This document shows positions 26,009 through 34,073 of a stretch of DNA of 56,232 nt, in pieces. Made by a program: the position numbers and the translations under genes. Position 1 is the stretch's first letter; each line of letters opens with the position of its first letter. Source of the DNA: Streptomyces roseochromogenus subsp. oscitans DS 12.976 (GTDB lineage Bacteria > Actinomycetota > Actinomycetes > Streptomycetales > Streptomycetaceae); assembly GCF_000497445.1 (NCBI RefSeq), contig NZ_CM002285.1, forward strand, positions 406,829 through 463,060. Direction: 5' to 3'. The notes beneath the pieces were generated by a model. The model worked only from the letters and a program-made list of their open reading frames with translations. It searched no databases and had not been told where the DNA came from.

Positions 26009-27124
26009 TCATGCGCGCTCCTTGGGAGCCCAGTCGGGGTGGTCGCCGTGCATGGCCGCGTAGTAGGGGTCGCCGGGGGCGATCTCACCCGCCCGCACCG
26101 GCTGTCCGGTGAACGCCGCCTTGTACAGGGCGGCGGCGAACTCCAGGGTCGCGCGCGCGTCGGGCCCACTGCCCGGGGGGCGCTCGCCGCAGTCGAACGC
26201 GTCGAGGACGGCGTCCAGTTGGGCGATGTGCGAGCTGGGCACGTCTGCAGCTGCGGCACGCCAGACCGCTGCACGCTCGGGAGAGACGTGCGGTGCGGGG
26301 GTGTAGACCCAGTCCTCGTTGCCGTGCCCGTACAGGTGGGTCAGTTCCAGCGTGGCATCGGCGCAGTCGACACGGATACGGCTGACCTCGTGCGGGGACA
26401 GGACGCTGTTGACGACGGTGGCGAGCGCGCCGCCGCGGAAGCGGACCAGGGCGGTGGAGACGTCCTCGCTCTCGACGTCGTGGACCAGCCGGGCCGCCAT
26501 GGCTCGCACTTCCTCCCACTCCCCCAGCAGGTGCAGCAGCAGGTCGTACTGGTGGATGCCGTGCCCCATGGTGGGCCCGCCGCCCTCGGTCGCCCAGCGA
26601 CCGCGCCACGGTACGGCGTAGTAGCCGACGTCCCGGTGCCAGGTGGTCTGGCAGTGCGCCACCAGCGGGGCGCCCAGTTCACCGCGTGCGATCAGGTCCC
26701 GGGCGTGTACGGCACCGGAGCCGTAGCGGTGCTGGAAGACCACCGAGGCGTAGCCGCCGGAGGCTTCCTCGGCGGCGGCGATGTCGTCGTACTCGGCGAG
26801 CGACAGACACAGCGGCTTCTCGCACAGCACCCAGGCGCCCGCCTTGAGCGCGGCCACGGTCTGCTCACGGTGCAGCGCGGGCGGGGTGCCGATGAGGACC
26901 AAGTCGGGGCGCACGGCGTCGAGCATGGCCTCGGTCGAGGCGAACCCGGTGACCCGCGCTCCCGCTTGGCCCCGGAACGCGTCCAGTCTGCGCTCGTCCA
27001 CATCGACGGCGGCGACGAGTTCGACGCGCTCGGCATGGACTCTGAGCGCGGGGAGATGGCTGCCGGTGGCGATGGCGCCGGTGCCGATGACGGCGACGCG
27101 GCGGCGAGGTGGGGGCAGGGACAT
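26009..27124 (-). CDS. Gfo/Idh/MocA-family NAD(P)-dependent oxidoreductase
   Basis: This is a 371-residue protein. The start at 27124 follows GGAG; the longer open frame upstream has no coding character. The N-terminal Rossmann motif is RVAVIGTGAIATGSHLPAL, followed by the typical GTPPALHREQTVAALKAG and CEKPLCLSLAEYDD (EKP catalytic lysine). The C-terminal domain has GGGPTMGHGIHQYDLLLHLL with the family histidine. It presumably oxidises a sugar, inositol or sugar acid in an operon with the DUF6807-like and cupin genes downstream, from which it is now separated by the IS110 element. Polar effects on those genes are likely. Confidence 0.9.
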   Translation of the reverse strand: MSLPPPRRRVAVIGTGAIATGSHLPALRVHAERVELVAAVDVDERRLDAFRGQAGARVTGFASTEAMLDAVRPDLVLIGTPPALHREQTVAALKAGAWVLCEKPLCLSLAEYDDIAAAEEASGGYASVVFQHRYGSGAVHARDLIARGELGAPLVAHCQTTWHRDVGYYAVPWRGRWATEGGGPTMGHGIHQYDLLLHLLGEWEEVRAMAARLVHDVESEDVSTALVRFRGGALATVVNSVLSPHEVSRIRVDCADATLELTHLYGHGNEDWVYTPAPHVSPERAAVWRAAAADVPSSHIAQLDAVLDAFDCGERPPGSGPDARATLEFAAALYKAAFTGQPVRAGEIAPGDPYYAAMHGDHPDWAPKERA

Positions 27125-27370
27125 GCGGCGCTCCTGAGGGCTCGGCAGACGGAGTGCGAACGCAGGTGCACACACACCCGGAGAAAGCGCTTGCTCCATA
27201 CGAGGCGACCCTAAGGGCGGAGGGATTGTCAGGACAACCCCTGTGCAGGGGATTCGCTGGTGCGAGGGTGGTGAGGAAGGGTCGGCACCCTGCTGGGGAC
27301 GGCGATCAGCGCCATGTCGGGACGGCGGGACCGCCACTGGGCTTCTCAGTACGGCGGTCGCGCGCCGTCC

Positions 27371-27802
27371 TCAGAAGATGTTCCGCTCCCGGTGCCGCTG
27401 GCGCAGTTTCAGGAACCGGGACCGCACCTCTTCGGCGGGCAGTCCGCCCTCCGCCTGGACCAGGAGGTCGGCCAGGGCGTCGCGCGACTCCATGAAGCCG
27501 CGCCATTTCTGCTGTGGTTTGAGCCAGGTGTCGATCGCCGTGGTGATCGCGACGATCAGGGACAGGGCCGGTACCCAGGACAGCAGCCAGCTTCCCTTCG
27601 CCTGGCCCAGGTTCTGGTCGGCGGCCACGATGGCGCTGGTCGCGATCAGAACGATGCGCAGGCCGTAGTACGTACCGCCGTACGCGTTCGTGCCCACCCT
27701 CCAGCGGCGCAGCTCCCGGCGCAGCTCGCGTTGGAGCACCGGCGGCAGCCCCTGGAGCCCGTCGGAAGAGGAGCGGGACGGTTCCTGGGCCGTAGCGGTC
27801 AT
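27371..27802 (-). CDS. DUF4231 two-helix membrane protein
   Basis: This is a 143-residue protein. Its ATG overlaps the stop of the caspase/STAND/WD40 gene by 4 bp (ATGA), so translation is probably coupled. The N-terminus is cytosolic and Ser/Gln-rich. Then come two hydrophobic helices, about residues 45-64 (YYGLRIVLIATSAIVAA) and 72-92 (WLLSWVPALSLIVAITTAID), and a conserved soluble tail (WLKPQQKWRGFMESRDALAD; EVRSRFLKLRQRHRERNIF). DUF4231 is related to the SLATT group of two-TM proteins, which have been proposed as pore-forming effectors in nucleotide-dependent bacterial conflict systems. The pairing with a STAND NTPase supports such a role here, but that is inference. Confidence 0.85.
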   Translation of the reverse strand: MTATAQEPSRSSSDGLQGLPPVLQRELRRELRRWRVGTNAYGGTYYGLRIVLIATSAIVAADQNLGQAKGSWLLSWVPALSLIVAITTAIDTWLKPQQKWRGFMESRDALADLLVQAEGGLPAEEVRSRFLKLRQRHRERNIF

Positions 27803-30800
27803 GGTGTGCCCTTCCAGCGCCGACGGTCGGAGAACTCCAGCAGTTCCACGATGTGCACGACTCGCCCGTGGCCCACGGCGAGAAGCACGGTGTCGGAGTC
27901 GTGCCGGTCGCGCAGCATGCTCACGGTCGTCACCGGCTGAGGAAATCCGCGGACGGCTCCGAGCCGCGCCTCGGCCTGCGCGTCCCAGATCTCCACGGTG
28001 CGGTCGGCGGTGGGTACGGCGACCAGGATCCGCCCGTCGGCGGTGGCCACCGCAGCCACTCCACGGACCGGCTCGCGGCCGAACTCGGCCCGGATCGACC
28101 GGGACGTCAGGTCCCATACGCGTACGACGTCCGCGTCTGCGCTGACCAGCATCGAACCCTCGGGGCCGAGGACGGAGGCGAGGCTGTGCACGGGGCCCCG
28201 GTGGGCCTTGCTGCCGTCACCGGGGCCGCGCAGCTGTCCGACCGGCCTGCCGGAGGGGTGTGCCCAGAGTGTGATCTTTCCGCCCTTGTCACCGCTCGCC
28301 AGCCATGTCGTCCCGTCGGGCTGCGGGGCGAAGGCCACGGCGCCGATGGCGCGGCGATGGCCGCGCATCAGCCGGACCCGGGAGCCGAACCGGGCGCGCA
28401 ACCGGTCACCTTCGCTGTCATGCAGAGCGATGGTGTGGGGGCGGCCGACCGCGATGAGTCCGTCGTCACCGTCCTCGTCGAGGGCGGTCGCCGTCAGTGC
28501 GGCCACCGGTCCGCTGCCCTTGTGTCTGATCAGCGGGGCGCCCTCCGTGCTCCAGAACTGGACGGATCCCTCCTCACTGGCCGAGACCAGGGTTGCGTGG
28601 CGCTCGCCGCCCGCAGGTACCCAGGAGACCGCGGTGACGCTTTGTTCATGACCCGACCTGACGCTGCGGACGGCCTGGACTTGGAAGCCCTCCATCGGTT
28701 TCTCGACAGGTATGTAATCGGTTTCCACGTGGACCACGCATCGGGCGATCCGCCGTCCCGTCCTCCCGTCCCAGATCCAGACCGTGCCGTCCGCGGTGCC
28801 GGTGGCCAGCAGCAGCCGGCCGTCGGGCAGCGCGACGAGGTCCGAGCTGGTAAGGGCGTCCCCGTGGGTCTGGCCGCGCTGTGGATGGTCGTCGGCGGTC
28901 GACACAGCTGTGTTCCACAGCCGTACGGTTCCGTCCTGGCTTCCGCTGACGACGAAGGTGTCACCGCTGTGATTCCGCACCCCCGCCACGGCCCGGACAT
29001 CGCCGGAGTGACCGGTCCAGCCGCCGGCGGAGCCGCGCCCTCGTCTGAGCCGGACCCCTCCCTCCGGTCCACCGGTCACAAAGGCCGCCGGATCACCCTT
29101 GACACCACCGAGGGACTCGGGGGTGAAACCGATGTCTCTGGGCGTGAACCCTTCGTCACCGGTTCCGTCCTCGTCGCCGACCGGTGCCCCGGTTCGCAGA
29201 TCCAGGCAGCGCACTCCGTCGGCGAAGAGCCCAGCGCGGCCCACCACGACGCCACGTCCGTCGAGTTCCGAAAGGGCCATGCCGTAGCGGGCCTTCAGCT
29301 CGCCGGGCCACTTGCGCCACCACAGTCGCGGAACGCGGACATCTGCCGACGGCGCGATGTTCCAGGTTCTGACCGCGCCCGTGGTACAGGCGGCCACGAG
29401 CACGTCGCCGATCCCCGGCAGGGAGGTGAGGGCCAGCGCGCGCGTGCCGAGACCGCCGCCGGACCAGGTCTGCCGTGGTTGGCCGCGGTCGGTGTCCCAG
29501 AGGCGGATACGGCCGTCCCGGGCGCTCGTCGCGAGCAGCGGTTCGCCGTCCGCGGTGGTGCCGAAGGCCATGGCCGTCACCTTCCGGCGGTGAGAGCAGG
29601 GTGCAACCACCGGCAGGCCTTCGCCGACGTCCCACAGGTGGACTTCGTAGTCCGAGGTGGCGGCGAGCAGGAGCCGCCCTCTGGCGCGGGTGAGTTCCAC
29701 CGCCGTCACCGGCGCATGTCCGGTGGGCAGCGTGTGCAGCAGTGCGCCCGAGGCGCCGTCCCACAGATGGACCGCACCCTGCTCGTCGCCGGCGGCCACG
29801 GTGAGTGTGCCGTCCGGGTCGAGGTCGATCGCGACGGCGCCCACCGCGCTGGTCGGGCCTCCGACGAGCACGCCGTGAAAGTTCGTTCTCCGGCCGTTGC
29901 CCCACCGGACCCGCCAGCCCAGTTGCGCTTCTGTCCTCAGCTGGGGCAGCGCGTCCGGTTCGTCGATGCCGGCCCGCAGCTGCAGCAGGGCCGCTCGGTC
30001 CTCGGGTGTCAGGTTCCGCAGCTCGTCCCAGACCCGCAGATACAACCGCGGCAGGGAACGGCGTTGTTGCTCGGGCGTGTTGAGGACGCCCATCATCCGG
30101 GTCGGGTCCGCGTACGGGAGGATTCCGGTGTCCTGGACGAGGTGTTCGAGCCGACCGGCGGCCAGGGCGTAGACAGGCAGATGCTTGAGTGCGTACGGGG
30201 TGGCACGGGCCCAGTCCCACTGCCCGTCGGTGCGGGGCACCGTGCCCAGAACTGCCTCGTAGAGGAAGACGGGTGCGCGGTCCGCCGTGGCGACGGCCTG
30301 GCGCAGGTAGTCGGCGTACGCCTGGTGGTAGAGCCGGTAGACGCTCTGGCCCTCCTCGCCGGACTCGATCAGGTGGGCGCCGGCGTTGGCAATGACCCAG
30401 GCCACGTCGTCCTCGGTATAGGTGCGCGCTCCGCCGGTGAGCGCCGTTGCCGCGGTGGCCCAGATCGTACGCTTGGGCAGGCCGGGGCCCAGCGCCCAGG
30501 CGAGCGGGGCGAGCAGGTCGGTGACCTGCTGCCGCAGGGTGCCGTACCGGGCGAGGTCGGCCGCGAAGACCTCGGCCACGTCACGGCTGCGGAAGATCTC
30601 GCGCGCCTCGGGGCCGTCCAGGTCCAGGATCTCGTTCCGGTCGGCCAGCGCCCGGGTGAACAGCCGGGCCATCAGGAACACCGACTCGCTCTCCTGAGCG
30701 ACGCGCTGGGCCGCCTGCCGGGTGCGTTCGGTGTCGGCGAGCTCGTACCGGGAGCCCTTCAGGTCGGTGAGGCGCTTGTAGGCGTACGCCTCGATGTCCT

Positions 30801-32262
30801 CGGTGGCGGCGGTGTCCTGATCGAGATCGAGCCGCCGTTCCGGGGCCAGAATACCGAGCAGGTCGCGGGCGGCGGAATCCCTCGCCTCGACGGCGCGGCC
30901 CCGCGTGCCGACGAGGACCTTGACCCCGCTCTGGTCGGCGAGCGGACGCAGCAGACGTCCGGCGATGGCGCCCACCGCCTCCGGCCGCGCCTCGTCCAGC
31001 GCGTCGACGAGCACGGTGTACCTGCGGTTGGTCCGGCCGACGGCGGAGACGAGTTGCTCCGGTCCACGCCAGCCACCGCGAGGGGGTTCCAGTCCCAGGG
31101 CCTTCTCCAACGCCTGGACACAGTCCAGTACGTCCTTGCCGCGTGCGTGGATGCCCACGTCGATGGCGCCGATGTCGGGCAGCGTGCCGAGCTCCGCGCC
31201 GTCGACCACCTCCGGGGCGGCCACGTGGACGTCCTTGTGGTACGACGCGTCGGACAGCACGGCCAGTCGCCCGAGCAACGCCGACTTGCCGCTGCCCGGC
31301 GGTCCGGTGACGACGAACATGCCCGAGTCCTCCGTGCGCAGCCACGTCACGACGCGCCGCAGGGCGTCGGTGCGCCCCTGGAAGAAGTAGCCCTCGTCGC
31401 CGACGGCGTCGATGCCCTGGAACTTGAGCATGAAGTGCTCGCGGACGTCGGCCGGCAGCAGGACCGGCCGGGCGCGGCGGCTTTCGAGATCGGTGTCCGG
31501 GAGTTCCGGGTCGTAGCGCGGGTTGGGGAAGAAGGGGGTGGAGAAAACGTCGGTCCACCGCTTTGCGAGGCGCTGACGGGAACCGAGCTGGGCATTCAGC
31601 GCCGTGATCATTTCATCGATCGTGATCGACCGGTCACGTGGCCCCCACCCCCGCATCGTCACGTTGTCGTCCGGGTCCTGCAGGAGTGTCCGCATGGCCT
31701 CGCTCAGAGCGAGCTCTTCGGCACGCTCGCCGGAGGCCACCGAGCACAGGACCACCAGCTTGGGCGGCCTCGCCATCCGCCGATCGTCCAGCACCTTGCT
31801 GAACGCCTCGCACGCCTCACCGGCGCCGCCTCCCGAACTGCACGCGTCCATGACGAGGACGATTTCGCGAGCACCGCACACCGCCAACAGCGATCCCAGA
31901 TAGGCGGGCGACATCGCATCGCCCACGGTGATCAGCCCGTTGTCCTTGCCGGAGTCCGAGCACATCAGGAAGAAGCCGCTGTGCTCCAGCCGACGGCCGT
32001 GCCCGGCCCAGTAGACCAGCAGCCGCTCGGTGCCGGAGGGGAGGCCCAGGTCCGCGAAGAGGTCCTGGATCTGGCGCAGGCGCAGGTCCTCCGGTCGCCT
32101 TCTGCTGCCGGGGTGGCGGCGGAATCCGCCGGCGACCAACAGGTCGGCCACCGCGTCCACGTGGCTGCGCAGATGTTCCAACTTCCCCAAGGACGGGGAC
32201 TCATACTCGTCCACGACGATGTCCAGGACGGTTCCCCATTCGTCCCCCGCTGTGTTGCGCAC
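27799..32262 (-). CDS. Caspase-like peptidase / STAND NTPase / WD40-repeat protein
   Basis: This is a 1487-residue three-part protein with a GTG start. Residues 1-250 are a C14 caspase-like domain with the catalytic dyad His88 (LLVYWAGHGRR) and Cys141 (IVLVMDACSSGG). Residues 285-660 are a NACHT/STAND NTPase with a Walker A motif at 320-327 (GPPGSGKS), Walker B near 417-424 (VLVDALDE), and a winged-helix end marked by YRLYHQAYADYLRQ (about 643). Residues 800-1487 are a series of WD40 repeats (for example GAVHLWDGASGALL, GTVRLWNTAVS, GTVWIWDGRTGRR, VVRVWDLTSRS), probably one or two propellers. The order fits a sensor (WD40), switch (STAND) and proteolytic effector. It lacks a signal peptide and is cytosolic. 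It is coupled to DUF4231 downstream and divergent from an LCAT-like hydrolase. Confidence 0.93.
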   Translation of the reverse strand: MRNTAGDEWGTVLDIVVDEYESPSLGKLEHLRSHVDAVADLLVAGGFRRHPGSRRRPEDLRLRQIQDLFADLGLPSGTERLLVYWAGHGRRLEHSGFFLMCSDSGKDNGLITVGDAMSPAYLGSLLAVCGAREIVLVMDACSSGGGAGEACEAFSKVLDDRRMARPPKLVVLCSVASGERAEELALSEAMRTLLQDPDDNVTMRGWGPRDRSITIDEMITALNAQLGSRQRLAKRWTDVFSTPFFPNPRYDPELPDTDLESRRARPVLLPADVREHFMLKFQGIDAVGDEGYFFQGRTDALRRVVTWLRTEDSGMFVVTGPPGSGKSALLGRLAVLSDASYHKDVHVAAPEVVDGAELGTLPDIGAIDVGIHARGKDVLDCVQALEKALGLEPPRGGWRGPEQLVSAVGRTNRRYTVLVDALDEARPEAVGAIAGRLLRPLADQSGVKVLVGTRGRAVEARDSAARDLLGILAPERRLDLDQDTAATEDIEAYAYKRLTDLKGSRYELADTERTRQAAQRVAQESESVFLMARLFTRALADRNEILDLDGPEAREIFRSRDVAEVFAADLARYGTLRQQVTDLLAPLAWALGPGLPKRTIWATAATALTGGARTYTEDDVAWVIANAGAHLIESGEEGQSVYRLYHQAYADYLRQAVATADRAPVFLYEAVLGTVPRTDGQWDWARATPYALKHLPVYALAAGRLEHLVQDTGILPYADPTRMMGVLNTPEQQRRSLPRLYLRVWDELRNLTPEDRAALLQLRAGIDEPDALPQLRTEAQLGWRVRWGNGRRTNFHGVLVGGPTSAVGAVAIDLDPDGTLTVAAGDEQGAVHLWDGASGALLHTLPTGHAPVTAVELTRARGRLLLAATSDYEVHLWDVGEGLPVVAPCSHRRKVTAMAFGTTADGEPLLATSARDGRIRLWDTDRGQPRQTWSGGGLGTRALALTSLPGIGDVLVAACTTGAVRTWNIAPSADVRVPRLWWRKWPGELKARYGMALSELDGRGVVVGRAGLFADGVRCLDLRTGAPVGDEDGTGDEGFTPRDIGFTPESLGGVKGDPAAFVTGGPEGGVRLRRGRGSAGGWTGHSGDVRAVAGVRNHSGDTFVVSGSQDGTVRLWNTAVSTADDHPQRGQTHGDALTSSDLVALPDGRLLLATGTADGTVWIWDGRTGRRIARCVVHVETDYIPVEKPMEGFQVQAVRSVRSGHEQSVTAVSWVPAGGERHATLVSASEEGSVQFWSTEGAPLIRHKGSGPVAALTATALDEDGDDGLIAVGRPHTIALHDSEGDRLRARFGSRVRLMRGHRRAIGAVAFAPQPDGTTWLASGDKGGKITLWAHPSGRPVGQLRGPGDGSKAHRGPVHSLASVLGPEGSMLVSADADVVRVWDLTSRSIRAEFGREPVRGVAAVATADGRILVAVPTADRTVEIWDAQAEARLGAVRGFPQPVTTVSMLRDRHDSDTVLLAVGHGRVVHIVELLEFSDRRRWKGTP

Positions 32263-32349
32263 ACCTCTATCTTGGTCGTATCGAGCCTGCGTCGCCAGGT
32301 CATCCCGCGGATTCGACGGTCACCCCGTCACGGCAGCTGAGGCGGTGTC
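32263..32349. promoter_or_regulatory. Short divergent promoter region of the caspase/LCAT module
   Basis: These 87 bp separate the start of the caspase-STAND gene (minus) from the LCAT-like gene (plus). Both genes must draw their promoters from this interval, so they are likely co-regulated. GAGGCGG just before 32350 can serve as the ribosome binding site of the hydrolase. No clear operator palindrome is seen. Confidence 0.5.
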
Positions 32350-33783
32350 GTGTTCACACAGCGTCAGGAGGAGACTCCCCTTCAGGAGCATGATCTCGTC
32401 GTGGTGGTGCCGGGCATTCTCGGGAGTGTGTTGCTCACGCCGAACGGCCGGGAGGCGTGGAACGCCTCGTTCGCCATGGCGGCGCATGTCCTGGGCGACT
32501 TCTGCGAGACCCTGGAAACCCTCAGGCTCCCGCCCGGTCTCGGCGACGGACCGCCGCCGGCGCGCTACGCCCTCCAGCCCGAGTCGTTGATGCCGGGCTC
32601 ACAGGTCTGGCCGGGCTTCTGGGCAGGAGCCGGATACCCGGCGCTGCTGAAGTCTCTGCGCCGGTGCCTCAAGAATCCCGTGCGCCAGCTGATGATCTTC
32701 CCCTACGACTGGAGGCTGTCGAACCAGTACAACGCGCGCCTGCTCATGGACCGGGCGAAACGGCGACTGCATGAGTGGCGCCGCGAGGGTGGCGGTCCCG
32801 ACGCACAGCTCCAACTCGTCTGCCACTCCATGGGCGGCCTGATAGGCCGGTACTTCCTGTACGTCCTCGGCGGGACGGAAATGACCAGGCGGGCGTACAC
32901 CATCGGCACGCCGTACGTCGGTTCGGTGAAAGCGGTGCGCGTCCTGACCGGTCATCTGTTGCCGCCGTGGGCGGGCCGGTTCGGTGAGCGGCTGCGCTCC
33001 GTTGCGGAGACCTTCCCCTCGATCGCGGAACTCCTCCCGGCCTACCGCTGCGTCACCGAGGCGAAGGACGTGGGCAGCACAGGCGCCGACGACGGCTCGG
33101 GAGACGACGGCCGCGCCGATGCCATCCGTCTGCTGGACTGCCACGTCCCTGGCCTCAGCCGTCAGGCCGTGGAACACTCAGCCGATTTCCATACCGCGAT
33201 CAGAAGGAAGGAAGGCGAACCGGGGGACAGGCTGGTGCATGTGTTCGCGGGAAGCGGGCAGCCGACGGAGCAGAGCATGGTGATCGACCCGCCGGGGCTA
33301 CGCTTCACGCACCGACAGCGCGGCTTCGACTTCGGCGGAGACGGAACGGTGCCACGCTTCAGCAGCGTCCCTCCACACTGGGAGGACGATTCCCCCGCTA
33401 TGTTCTATCCGGCGACACATGTCGGCCTGACCAGGCACGAGGAGTTGTTGCGCATCCTCAAGCGAAAGATCGCCGCAGCTCCCACCAGGGCGACGCTGGC
33501 GCCGGCCCGCTCACTGTCCCTCCATGTGGATCCCGTGGTGCCGGCCGAACAGACCGTGCCCCTCCAGGTCCACACGGACAGCCCCGACCTCACCCTCGAC
33601 GCCCACCTGCAGCACGTCGACGGAACCCCCTACGGCCGCCCCCTCCCCCTCCGCCCCGACGGCACGGGAAACTACACGGCCGATCTCACCCTGCCGCCCG
33701 GCATCTGGCATATCACCGTCGAGACGACGAAGGAGTCCCCCGCGAGCCGGGTGGACGACCTCATCGTGGTGGCGTCCTGCTGA
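32350..33783 (+). CDS. LCAT-family alpha/beta hydrolase (phospholipase/acyltransferase-like)
   Basis: This is a 477-residue protein with a GTG start. The alpha/beta-hydrolase core has the oxyanion-type entry VVVVPGILGSVLL (about 17-29) and the LCAT hallmark FPYDWR (about 117-122). The nucleophile elbow is CHSMGG with Ser160, the acid Asp331 is in GGDGTVP, and His357 is in ATHVGL, so the complete triad is visible. Residues about 380-477 form a beta-rich Ig-like domain (LSLHVDPVVPAEQTVPLQVH; NYTADLTLPPGIWHITVE). No signal peptide is present, so it acts in the cytosol, probably on phospholipid or acyl substrates. The divergent arrangement with the caspase-STAND/DUF4231 operon suggests a common process; membrane attack is a hypothesis. 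Confidence 0.85.
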   Translation: MFTQRQEETPLQEHDLVVVVPGILGSVLLTPNGREAWNASFAMAAHVLGDFCETLETLRLPPGLGDGPPPARYALQPESLMPGSQVWPGFWAGAGYPALLKSLRRCLKNPVRQLMIFPYDWRLSNQYNARLLMDRAKRRLHEWRREGGGPDAQLQLVCHSMGGLIGRYFLYVLGGTEMTRRAYTIGTPYVGSVKAVRVLTGHLLPPWAGRFGERLRSVAETFPSIAELLPAYRCVTEAKDVGSTGADDGSGDDGRADAIRLLDCHVPGLSRQAVEHSADFHTAIRRKEGEPGDRLVHVFAGSGQPTEQSMVIDPPGLRFTHRQRGFDFGGDGTVPRFSSVPPHWEDDSPAMFYPATHVGLTRHEELLRILKRKIAAAPTRATLAPARSLSLHVDPVVPAEQTVPLQVHTDSPDLTLDAHLQHVDGTPYGRPLPLRPDGTGNYTADLTLPPGIWHITVETTKESPASRVDDLIVVASC

Positions 33784-34073
33784 TCCTGGGCCATACGCGA
33801 GTAGCGCGTGCGGGAGCACGCGGATCTTGGCCGGGGAGACGTGCGCGCCCTGAAGCTCTCCGCGCCGGCCCGCAGTTGGCACAACAGGCTGTTACGGCCC
33901 TGATCGACGTACTCTCTCTGCAGGCCTCCTCCCCCCACGGGACTCGTCAGTCCCAGCGCGCTCCCTGACGGCCCTCCGAAGCCACGCTATGGAGGATGGG
34001 AGAAACATCTCTGGCCGAATTCAGGAAGCCCCGTTGAAGGCACTGCTGACACCGTCGGCGGCCGTACGCCAGC
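33784..34073. other. Intergenic region, no gene seen
   Basis: These 290 bp lie between the LCAT-like gene and the DUF885 gene. I see no convincing open frame, hairpin or repeat. The region presumably contains the promoter of the downstream gene. Confidence 0.4.

Noticed and set aside
27853..32340. A 1495-codon open frame on the plus strand, fully antisense to the caspase-STAND-WD40 gene
   Set aside because: It shows no domain, is rich in His/Gly/Val/Gln as expected of the antisense frame of GC-rich codons, and lacks a start with ribosome binding site. The minus-strand gene explains the openness.
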